Positions 1-9,161 of a stretch of 64,000 nucleotides of DNA are shown here, piece after piece. The notes beneath the pieces are model-generated. The model searched no databases. It was not told the origin of the DNA and worked only from the letters and a program-made list of their open reading frames with translations. Source of the DNA: Antedon mediterranea (lineage: Eukaryota > Echinodermata > Crinoidea > Comatulida > Antedonidae); the NCBI RefSeq assembly GCF_964355755.1, contig NC_092680.1, positions 10,269,001 to 10,333,000 on the forward strand, in the 5' to 3' direction. The stretch's first letter is position 1. Each line of letters begins with the position of its first letter. The position numbers and the translations under genes were made by a program.

Positions 1-2
1 AA

Positions 3-2642
3 TTGCTAGAAAAAGGAAATACTTTGAAATTAACCAATTTAAAAGCAATAGCTAGCACATTTGAAATGAGTGAGAAGCAAGCAAAGGAGATGTCACAAGA
101 AGTTAATGGAGTGGAAACAACAAACATGAATGCAGTGAGGAATGAGAGATGGTCAAGATCAAGCACGACGAGCAGAAACAGGTACCAAGCTGGAAATTCA
201 AGTGGTAGGCCTAACAGAACAAGTAAGTCAAAGTTCAATGATAGACAAGATAACCGGAAATGCTTTCGCTGTGGAAGAGAAGGACATTTGGCTAAGGATA
301 AATGTTGTCCTGCAAGAGACAAGAAATGTAATAAATGTAAAATTTTGGGACATTTTGCTATTTGTTGCAAAACTAAATTAGGTAAAGACAAAAAGAGTAG
401 TGGTATTAGTAATGTTCAAAATGGAAGTGAAGACGATGACTATGCTTTTGGTATACAAAATAATAATTCTAAAACTACAAAGATAAATGTTTGTATGGAT
501 GTACATAAGGTAGAAATGATTGTTGATAGTGGTGCTACAGTTAATATCATAGATCAGTATTTATGGCAACAGTTAAAATCCAAGAAAATTAAATGCAAAT
601 CTGAGTTGACAAACAGAAAGTTATATGCATATGGGTCAGAAAAACCATTAGAGTTGTTAGGAAAATTTACTACGAACATGTCAATTTTTCAAGGTACAGG
701 TAATAATACTGAGCCTAAAATAACAGCAGATGTATATGTGTTAAAAGGGAAAGGCCCTGCTTTGTTGGGAGGTGATACTGCAATGAAGCTTGGAGTGTTA
801 AATATTGTAATACCACAAGTGATAAATAGTGTACAAGATAAGTATACACAGGTATTTGAAGGTATTGGTAAATTAAAAGATTATAAGTTACATTTATTTA
901 TTGATGAACAGGTAACACCAGTTGTTCAGAGCATGTATAGAATACCGTTTAGTCTCAAAGATAAAGTGAGTGATAAATTAGATGAGTTAGAATCTCTTGA
1001 CATAATTGAAAGGGTAGACGAACCAAGTGATTGGGTAAGTCCAGTCATAGTAGTGCCAAAACCAAATGGGGATATACGCCTCTGCGTAGATATGAGGCAG
1101 GCCAACCGAGCAGTTAAGAGGGAGAGGCATCCAATCCCAACAGTTGATGAAGTGTTGTATGAAATGAATCAAAGTACAGTGTTCTCTAAATTAGACATGA
1201 ATTACGGCTATCACCAAATTGAATTAGATGAGCAATCACGAAACATCACAACTTTCATAACTAACAAAGGTCTTTATCGGTACAAAAGGTTGATGTTCGG
1301 GATAAATGCTGCCCCTGAAAAGTACCAAAGAGTAATCAGTCAGACGCTGAGTGGATGCGAAGGTGTAGCTAACATATCAGATGACATTGTTGTACACGGG
1401 AGAACACAGACTGAACATGATGACAGACTTCGTGTAGTGCTTGAGAAATTTAAAGAAAAGAATTTGACCCTCAACAAGGATAAGTGTCAATTTTCTGTAT
1501 CACAGATAACATTCATGGGTCACATATTGTCAGCAAACGGAATCAAACCTACAATTGGGCGAGTCAGAGCATTGGCAGAATCAAAGAGACCAAAAACAGC
1601 TGCAGAAGTAAAAAGTTTCTTAGGTCTAGTTAACTTCTCAGCACGATACATTCCAAATTTAGCTACAGTTGCGGAACCCTTAAGACGACTAGTGCGAAAA
1701 GATTGTAATTTCTATTGGGGGTCTGAACAAGAAAATAGTTATGTAAAACTTACGAAATGCTTAACTAATGAAACATGTTTAGGCTATTTCAGATTAGATG
1801 CAGAAAGTACTCAGTTGGTGACAGATGCAAGCAATGTAGGCATTGGTGGAGTTTTAATTCAGAAAGACAATGGTGAAACCAGAGTTATAAGTTATGCAAG
1901 CCGAACATTATCAGCTACTGAAAAGAAATATTCAACAACGGAGAAAGAGGCATTGGCAGTGGTATGGGCTATGGAAAGGTTTCATGTTTACTTATATGGA
2001 CTACAGTTTGAATTGATAACTGACCATAAACCACTCGAAGGCCTGTATGGACCAAAGTCTAAACCAAATGCACGGATTGAAAGGTGGGTGATGAGACTTA
2101 TGTCCTATTCTTATACAGTAAAGTATGTACCTGGTAAGAATAACATTGCTGATATATTATCAAGGTTACCAATAGAAACTGATGGCAAACAGAATAATGA
2201 CAGTGATGACACAGAGATGTATATTCGATTGGTAGCATCAAATGCAACCCCATGTGCACTATCATCACGTGAAGTTGAAGAGGCATCAAAGGAAGATCCT
2301 GAATTGAGTAAAGTGAGAAATAGTATACGGACAGATAAATGGGACACAGACTTGATTCAGTATAGTGCAATACAACAAGAACTTGCATGTTTTGGATATT
2401 TAATTCTTAGAAACAGAAGGATTGTAATTCCAGAAAAATATAGATTACAGTGTATTGAATTAGCACACCAAGGACACTTGGGGATAGTCAAAACCAAGCA
2501 AAGGCTTAGAACCAAGGTATGGTGGCCTGGGATGGAGAAGAATGTGGAAGACTATGTTAAAACATGTCATGAGTGTCAGATAACAAGTTCGATGCCAGCA
2601 CCAGAACCATTGAAGCCAACACAACTACCAACAGGACCATGA
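3..2642 (+). pseudogene. Gypsy gag end/protease/RT/RNase H/integrase zinc domain, ends at in-frame TGA
   Basis: Polyprotein of an LTR retrotransposon; it would process Gag, copy the RNA and begin integration. Seen in the 879-residue frame: two zinc knuckles near residues 87-122 (the second is a clean CX2CX4HX4C, the first has one extra spacer residue); aspartic protease motif VDSGAT near 164-169; RT motif LDMNYGYHQI and the catalytic box ISDD (aspartates near 460-461, serine replacing the usual first residues of YxDD); RNase H start VTDASNVGIGG; integrase HHCC zinc finger near the end. The frame stops at TGA 2640-2642, then the same frame resumes. The stop falls where relatives usually have tryptophan, so it is probably a point mutation. 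The first residue shown is only the first ATG in the window; the true start is upstream. Confidence 0.85.
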
Positions 2643-3605
2643 CAAGATATTTCGATTGACTTGCTGGGACCGTTTCCATCGAAGGATAATGTACTAGTGG
2701 TGGTAGACTATTATAGTCGTTATTGTGAAATTAGTTTAATGAAGACAATCACAAGTGAGAAAATTATAGACACACTTGAAAATATGTTTGTTCAACATGG
2801 CATACCAAAATCAATTACCTCAGATAATGGTGCCCAGTTTGTGTCCAATGAGTTTGAAACCTACCTGAAGGAAAATGGAATCAGACATAGACGTGTAACA
2901 CCATTACATCCAGCTGCAAACGGAGAGGTTGAACGACAAAATAGATCACTAATGAAAAGAATTCGCATTGCGCAAGCTGAAGGAAATGACTGGAAAAAAG
3001 AATTACGAGTGTACCTATTCGCATATCGTACAACCCCACATAGTGTTACCGGAGTGACACCAGCAGAAATGATGTGGAATAGAAAGTTGCGTACAAAATT
3101 GCCAGAATTAGATGACAATACAATAATGGACGAAGAAATTTCTGATCGTGATGCCGTGTCTAAATTAAAGAACAAACTGTACATTGATGAGAAGAGAGGT
3201 GCGAAGGAAAGTGATGTGTGTAAAGGAGATAAGGTTTTAGTGAAAGTGACACAGAGGGACAAGATGAGTACGCCATATCACACAGAACCATATGTAGTAA
3301 TAGAGAAAAAAGGGAATAGTGTAGTGGTTGAATCACCACAGGGTGTAAGATACAAAAGGAATTCGACACATGTTCGATCCTATAATGAAAGAGTAAATGA
3401 AGCAAATGTTAACACACCAAATGATAATTTAAAACAAATTGATACTAGTAAAGTTAATGGTAACAGTAAGATTGATAACACTGAACAGAATAAGCCAGTT
3501 GATACTGAGCAAAGTGACAAAATAACAAAGAGTAATGAAAATATGATAGTTAAAAGCAGACCAGTAAGAGAGAAGAGAAAACCCAAGAGGTTTGATGATT
3601 TTTAA
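2643..3605 (+). pseudogene. Gypsy integrase core and C-terminal tail
   Basis: Continuation of the preceding polyprotein in the same reading frame after the TGA. The integrase DDE core is visible: first aspartate in VVVDYYSRY, second in SDNGAQF, glutamate in NGEVERQN. A basic, asparagine-rich tail ends in KRKPKRFDDF just before the stop, as is usual for metazoan Gypsy integrases. The first ATG at 2661 is internal and is not a natural start. With one nonsense change and otherwise open frames over 3.6 kb, this copy is young or recently active, but not translatable through integrase without readthrough. Confidence 0.83.
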
Positions 3606-3906
3606 AGTGTAAAATTAAGAAGTCATATTTATGAGTTATGTTAATTTTTAAAGTTCACCAGAAGTTGAGATTTCGTTAAGATGTTGAAAGTTTTAAGTGC
3701 TATTATATGCTAAGTTGTTCATTGATATTATAGGAATCTTGGAAATAATAAGAAATGATATGTGATCAAGGAAACATTTATAATATGCATGTATGATGAT
3801 ATTTGATTTAAAGTTTAAAGTTAAATTGTTTTGTTATTGTTAAAGTTAAAAAAAAACCAAAATGAATATCATATTGTATGGAGTTAATTGGGTTGTGAGT
3901 TTTAGC

Positions 3907-4063
3907 TAAAGAAGGGGGAAGATGTAGTGTCTGGATTGGGAGACTAAGGGAAAGCAAGGCATTATGGGTTAAGGTAGATCGATATACTATAACCACATGG
4001 TTAGTAATCTGTATGTACACAATGACAGATGCAATAAAGACACATAAGATATAAGATATAACA
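3907..4063 (+). repeat. Polypurine tract and short 3' LTR of Gypsy
   Basis: A purine run (AAAGAAGGGGGAAGA, about 3908-3922) is followed directly by TGTAGTGTCTGG, the expected start of an LTR. The LTR is taken to end at ACA 4063, giving about 141 bp, because sequence after that point aligns with SINE sequence. An AATAAAG polyadenylation-like signal lies at about 4032-4038. Positions 3606-3906 between integrase and the tract are non-coding 3' sequence with no visible feature. The 5' LTR is not in the window, so the LTR length is inferred. Confidence 0.7.
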
Positions 4064-4335
4064 ATAACATCGGCAGGGGTTCGAGGCTCACGCACTCCAT
4101 GGTTCTGGTGGTAGAACGAGTCTTCTCGGATAAGGACTATAAACCGTAGGTCCAGTGTACACAACTTGCTCGTGTGCACTTTAAAGAACCTAGTACATCT
4201 TTCGAGACGAGTAGGTTACCCCGGTGTAGTAGTAGTACATCACAGCCACTGATCACCAACTGGGCCCTCTGGGAGATCAGTCTTTGACTGAAGAGGTCAC
4301 CCAGTATAAAGATAAAACAAACAAACAAAAACAAA
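4064..4335 (+). repeat. tRNA-derived SINE, 3' portion (split by Gypsy insertion)
   Basis: This stretch starts within the tRNA-like head at a B-box-like GGTTCGAGGCTC and ends in an A-rich (ACAAA)n tail near 4316-4335. It aligns in reverse orientation with 49190-49513, which holds the head as well. The missing 5' head should lie upstream of the Gypsy 5' LTR outside the window. It is a non-coding retroposon that needs a partner LINE for mobility; the partner cannot be told from sequence alone. Confidence 0.75.
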
Positions 4336-4970
4336 AATAAGAAAGCTTTACATTTCACACATGCATTGTATACGGTCAAACCTTACCCGCCGCTGAAAAA
4401 GGGGCCGTTTTGACCTGGTTTGCCATGTTTATGATATTTCGTGTGCTAATCGAGTCGAATGCAGTTTTAATGATGCACTCTTGGCGTTCCATATCTGTTC
4501 GTTTGTTCGTGTCGACACATTCAGTATCAAATGGCGATATTCTGTATTTTTTCAATCAATTGCTTGCTTGCGATAAGATATGGTTTAAAGATCTTTGGCT
4601 ATGTTCGGCTTCGGGATGTTATACCACACTTAGGCCTAGGCTAGGCTATAGGCGTCGTCGGTTTCGTGTTATGGGTCGTCCAATTCTAGGTCGTCCAATT
4701 CGAGGTCGCCCGAGTCGTTGGGGTCGTCCAATTCGAGGTCGTCGCTTTCTACACACCCACACACACTGTGCTACAGACAGTGTACCGTGTGTTAAAAGTA
4801 CAGCATTTATAGCAGACAGCAACGTGTATAACTTGCTATAGTTTTACAGATAGCACCTGTGAACAGTAGCAGAATCGGGTGTCATTTTAATCCATAATCA
4901 ATAAATTTACTATCAGAAGGCACCGCCACCAGCATCAAACCGACTATAGAATTAATAGTTGTCACCATTA
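4336..4970. other. Unannotated spacer with short GTCGTCC-type repeats
   Basis: No supported gene. A short imperfect tandem repeat built on GGTCGTCCAATTC lies at about 4668-4745; it gives an Arg/Gly/Pro-rich 143-residue open frame (4410-4841) that I regard as a by-product of the repeat. The rest shows nothing I recognise. Confidence 0.5.
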
Positions 4971-5242
4971 CCATTTTGCGCTTCCGATAGAAAAGTAAGG
5001 AATGACTCATCATCTAGATGATCACCAGATTGCGTTAATAGTAGCGCCAACGCACTTCGTACAGTACGGATCTGTCGTTCCCAAACTCCGCCCATGTGAC
5101 TGGCAGAAGGAACGTTAAACTTGAACTCAATCCAATCGCAATTCTGCTTCAGAAGAAATGCCTTTAACTTAGTTTCATCCATCTCTTGAATTACCTTTTT
5201 CAATTCATTGCTCGCACCCACCAAGTTTGTACCACGATCGGT
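4971..5242 (-). pseudogene. Detached BEL/Pao integrase fragment
   Basis: A nearly identical second copy of the integrase segment at 7187-7452 of the main BEL element, on the same strand. It covers about 90 residues including the motif VPSASHMGGVWERQIR typical of BEL/Pao integrases. The match begins at ATTTTGCGCTTCCG and ends at CGATCGG, where the sequence jumps into LTR-derived pieces. It is a rearranged fragment, not a gene. Confidence 0.8.
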
Positions 5243-6015
5243 TCGGGAATAGCTTCTCTTTCTTGAGCTATACTTACCGCGTTTAAACTGCGGGGGTTCA
5301 ATGCAGAACAGGAAACTGATAATTCTTATTGCGGTTTAACAAGGCATCGTAGTACTGTGCTTGTTCCGCCATGTCAGATACAGGAGCAGCTAACCCTGAG
5401 GGACGGGAAAGCAGAGGTGAAGAGCCGGATAATGCTCATAAAAGAGAAAGAACTCTGACTGAAAAAGGAAGAGAATATAAGTTAGAGTTAAAAGAAAAAG
5501 AGTTTAACGGTTGCGTTAAACATGTCAAGAAAGCCATAGCAATTCTGTCCAAAATTTGATTGCTCAGTCTGTGGATATTCATGTAATCCAAACGGAAATT
5601 GCAAAAATGGTCACAGTTACAGGAACGCTTGGTGACATTCAAGCAGATATGTATGAGTTATTGAGTGTAGAGAGACGAAAAGAATTGTATGATCGTTATG
5701 ATTATTATGATAGGATCGTATTTGAAACCAGACAATCTGCAAATGTAAAATTAAAGGAGTTGTTAAGTATGGAACAAGAGCAATTGTCAAGTAGAGCTAG
5801 CAGAGCAAGTAGACGTTCTGTTCGTTCGACAGTTAGTTCTAGCAAGTCTTCTGTAAAACAAAGGAAATATGAGTTAGCAGAGGCTGGAGCAGCAATTAAA
5901 GTGGAATTGTCGTTTATGGAGAAAGAACGTCAATTAGAGGAGAAAGAACGTCAATTAGAGGAGAAAAGACTACAACAGGAAAGATTGGCTAAAGAGTTAA
6001 AGTTACAGAAAGATT
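5243..6015 (+). pseudogene. Inverted BEL/Pao LTR end plus gag N-terminus
   Basis: About 28 bases (5246-5273) match the BEL LTR in minus orientation. Then 5278-5310 matches the LTR end in plus orientation, followed by the leader and the gag start (ATG 5371, 62 residues, Glu/Lys-rich). The frame breaks after the residues LSKI and gag continues from about 5556 (IAQSVDIHV onward, coiled-coil-like, rich in Glu/Lys/Arg) to 6015. There it stops abruptly at residues LQKDL and joins the terminal base of the main element's LTR. The full minus-strand gag (18159-19487) continues past this point, so this is a truncated inverted duplicate. The repeated 12-base phrase GAGAAAGAACGT at 5919-5950 lengthens it locally. 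Confidence 0.82.
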
Positions 6016-6485
6016 TGTTCTGCATGGAACCCCCGCAGTTTAAACGCGGACAAAACCACAGAAGAATAGCTTCTCTTTCTTGAGCTATACTTGCTCACTT
6101 TATTTCTACTCATCCGTTCATCCGGTAAACTAAAACAAAACAAACAGAGAAACAATTGAAACGGCGCTATTAAGCACGTCCCTAACGTATACTACGGCTT
6201 ATCACACATAACTTGCCGTTAACATGGGCATACTATCATCATTATGTCTATCAAACCTAACTAATTCATAAGTAAATAATAGATACAAATTATAAAATGT
6301 AAATACCTGATGCTAGGGCTCACTTATATATGATTATGTCTCCACACGAAGCATTGAAGGTGTACAACAACGTTAATACAACGTATCGCCTATTGTGCAC
6401 CGCTCTCATACAATGAACAGTGACTACAACAAATCGTGACTAGCCTAATTTACATATCAAGGTATCAAGGTGCGATGTACATACA
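6016..6485 (-). repeat. BEL/Pao 3' LTR (left copy)
   Basis: About 470 bp, matching 19746-20043 plus 22564-22713 with scattered differences. Sense-strand ends are TG and CA. At 6312-6329 it holds 18 bases absent from the reconstructed target site of the Helitron in the other LTR. An A-rich stretch at 6131-6150 differs in length between the copies. Confidence 0.85.
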
Positions 6486-6694
6486 CAACATGGCTCCCTG
6501 CAAAGATAAATTATGAACCGACTGTATCATCACTTTTCCTTTGCATACACAACAATAGTTGCTCCTTGACGGGGAATTGATTACAATAATACTAAACTTT
6601 TTTCATAAATATTGTAAATATTTTCGTAAAATATCTTTCACTTGATTTATTTTCTAAGTGTCTTCATTTTTTCCTTTTTCTTTTCAGATATTAA
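6486..6694 (-). other. BEL 3' untranslated segment
   Basis: AT-rich non-coding sequence between the end of pol and the 3' LTR. The sense strand just before the LTR contains the purine-rich GCAGGGAGCC, a weak candidate for the polypurine tract. Nothing else is visible. Confidence 0.5.
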
Positions 6695-8370
6695 TTAATT
6701 ACTTATATCTGTTGGCATTAGCAGAACTAATTTATGTATTGGTCTCTCCAATGTAGAAAGTGGTTGACTTCTTTTACCACGATTATCTAGGTCCCTAGAT
6801 GCCATCGTTAGCTTGACTTTTCGTACAAGACCATCCTCACTTGTATATACATCTGAGACTTTTCCAACCTTCCAAGCGTTGCGAGGTAGACTTTCATCTT
6901 TGACGATCACAACGTCACCGACTTTCATGTTTCTTTTCTTATCACACCATTTCCTTTTAGGTTGAAGCGTTTGCAGATATTCTTTCTTCCAGCGATGCCA
7001 GAATTCGTTAGCCAGTTACTGCACTCTGCGCCATCTTTTCCTGCTATATAAATCTTTTCCTTGAAAATTATCAGGTGGTGGAAGTACAACGTTGGCCTTC
7101 ATCGTTAACAGATGGTTAGGTGTTAGAGGTTCTGGTACTTGAGCTTCTGACAAATTAGTTGTCAGTGGCCTTGAATTCACGATATTTTGCGCTTCCGATA
7201 GAAAAGTACGGAATGACTCATCATCTAGATGATCACCAGATTGCGTTAATAGTAGCGCCAACGCACTTCGTACAGTACGGATCTGTCGTTCCCAAACTCC
7301 GCCCATGTGACTGGCAGAAGGAACGTTAAACTTGAACTCAATCCAATCGCAATTCTGCTTCAGAAGAAATGCTTTTAACTTAGTTTCATCCATCTCTTGA
7401 ATTCCCTTTTTCAATTCATTGCTCGCACCCACCAAGTTTGTACCACGATCGGATCTTATCTGCCTACAAGGACCACGGATACTTAAAAACCGTCGAAGGG
7501 CGTTCAAGAACGAAGAGTATTAACTGACTCCATATGGATTGCCCCTGAATACATGCATGTAAACACCACCCCATATCGCTTCAATCGGCTTCTTCTTTCT
7601 CGAATATAGAACGGTCCAAAAATATCTACAGCGCAGTAGGTAAAAGGTGGATGGTTTTCCAGACGATCCTTTGGTAAATCTGCCATCTTCTGTGTTTGCA
7701 GTCCATCCCTTAGCCTACGACACGTTACACATCCGTGAATAATTGTTGAAACTGCAGACGATGCTCCAATTATCCAGTATCCACTCTGGCAAATGCGGTT
7801 ATGTGTAGTGCTCCGACCCATATGGTTAATCTCTTGATGATAATGTTGTATTATGAGATCAGTAACCTTGCACTTCTTTGGCAAGATTACGGGATTAGTG
7901 ACATCTAAAGGCAACATTGCATTCCGGATTCTACCACCTACTCGAAGGATGCCATTCTCATCTAGAAAGGGGTCTAATTTATACATGCAACTTGTCCGTT
8001 TTAGAGTAACCTTCCTCATTCGTGCCAAATTTCGTTCGGTAATCTCACCAGATTGCTTCACTTTTCGGAGAATTTCAATTTCTGATTTGAAGTACTCCGC
8101 CTGTGTACACTTGCAAATGAATCGTTCGCTATCTTGGAGGTCTGCTACAGACATCGGCGGTATACATTTCCCATTTGTACGAGAAGAGGCTAACAGATAC
8201 CTTTTCAGGCGTTGACAATTTGCAATAGCTCGTCTGAGTTAGAACCAACTAGAGAATCGCTCAAATCGTGTAATAATTGACTGATGCACATCCATCTCAC
8301 TATTCACCAAAGTAAACACAGTGGCTTTCTTCATTTCATTCACAATCTCAGTTTGAACTGTATCATCTGA
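6695..8370 (-). pseudogene. BEL/Pao integrase region (three broken frames)
   Basis: Integrase half of pol. The frame 7504-8154 holds an HHCC zinc finger (HYHQEINHMG ... CVTCRRLRDG), the first catalytic part AVDIFGPFYI, and stops after SVNTLRS. The frame 7016-7507 continues with SDRGTNLVGASNEL (second catalytic aspartate) and GGVWERQIRTVRS (catalytic glutamate region), then NSRPLTTN and LTPNHLL. The frame 6695-6928 is the C-terminal barrel-like end (VGDVVIVKDESLPRNAWKVG), a hallmark of BEL/Pao integrases. Frame changes near 7505 and 7000 break the protein. Upstream, 8240-8370 links to RNase H once the Penelope-like insertion is removed. Confidence 0.86.
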
Positions 8371-8382
8371 AGACACTTGCAC
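8371..8382. repeat. Target-site duplication of Penelope-like element, left copy
   Basis: The 12 bases AGACACTTGCAC recur at 11270-11281 on the other side of the element. They belong to the interrupted BEL pol, which reads on in frame when one copy and the insert are removed. Confidence 0.88.
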
Positions 8383-8546
8383 AGATGACAAATTTCGTTT
8401 TTGTAAAAGCACAAGTTAACGGAGTACTTACTCGAACGTTTCGATCTCTATCAGAGATCCTTCTCAACTGACTGCGGAGTGTTAATGCAGCTTGGTCATT
8501 CTTGACGTCATCTGTTGATGACGTCGTACGCCTCCGGCCGCAGGTC
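8383..8546. repeat. PLE terminal inverted repeat, left arm
   Basis: Inverted match to 11072-11233. It contains TGACGTCATCTGTTGATGACG (21 bases spanning 8501-8521, itself nearly palindromic) and the hairpin GATCTCTATCAGAGATC. Such inverted or tandem terminal copies are common in PLEs and arise from their replication. Confidence 0.8.
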
Positions 8547-9161
8547 GGAGGCCGCGTGGGGCCCGGCCAGGCGATGCGTCCATCAAATCATTGCACAAAC
8601 GCGAGAGCCCGCGGGCCCCAGCGCCCCGGCCCACGGCCCCCTCCCCACCTCTCCCCACATGTAATGACTCTCCAATCTGTCTGTCTCTGCGTCTAGGCCC
8701 CTTGGCCAAGACGGCAGCCCCCCAGCCCGGTACATGACCGTGTCCCATGACATGCTCCGCAATGGCAGATTTGTGTATGATCGAAGATGTGGATGCTCTG
8801 GAGGCCCTAGTCATTACTCCCCCCGTGTTTGTTGTAACATCTTTTTTGTGATCATTAATTCGTGTCTGCAACGCCCCCCCCCCGCCTCCCCAATGCAAAC
8901 CCGTGGACAGCCGCGGCAGGCGACTTCGCAGATCACTCCACACGTATCCATCCTCTCGATTCTATCCTTCGGGTGGACGAGGCCATTCCCGATTTCATTT
9001 TGGGGTAGGAAATAGGTTCCGACATTGTGATAGGAGAGAGTGCGTCGTATTCTTTCTGCCATTCCTTCCACGTAGGGGACCCCCATGCCACCCCGCATCC
9101 CGATCTTCTCCCCCCGTTCCCCTTTCCCCTTCGGTCTTCCATAACTCTCTGGAAGGACCAC
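8482..9161 (-). pseudogene. PLE linker and GIY-YIG endonuclease, split over two frames
   Basis: C-terminal part of the PLE protein. The frame ending at 9161 gives the linker (VPYVEGMAERIRR ... NGLVHPKDRIERMDTCGVI) and then CPRVCIGEAG, the place of the second half of the GIY-YIG motif. The tyrosine usual in (V)YIGE is cysteine here. A run of nine to ten C on the plus strand around 8874-8884 shifts the frame into 8482-8943, which continues LQTRINDHKKDV, SAIAEHVMGHGH and IGESLHV, all typical of PLE endonucleases. A second shift near 9150 separates this from the RT frame. In a live PLE this module nicks target DNA; here it is inactivated. The tail after ESLHV is GC-rich and looks untypical. Confidence 0.8.

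Larger units (their letters stand above)
1..4063 (+). mobile_element. Gypsy LTR retrotransposon, 3' portion (mag/K02A2.6-like)
   Basis: The window opens inside the gag end of a Gypsy element and runs through protease, reverse transcriptase, RNase H and integrase to a short 3' LTR. The domain order PR-RT-RH-IN is that of Ty3/Gypsy. The 5' LTR and most of gag lie left of the window. The right edge is set by the neighbouring SINE: sequence from 4064 onward matches the inside of another SINE copy (49190-49513), so the element inserted into a SINE. The duplicated target bases should lie upstream of the unseen 5' LTR. Clade assignment rests on the style of the RT motifs only. Confidence 0.88.

Noticed and set aside
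4410-4841. 143-codon plus-strand frame rich in Arg, Gly and Pro
   Set aside because: Caused by a short GGTCGTCC repeat and has no recognisable domain or splice context.
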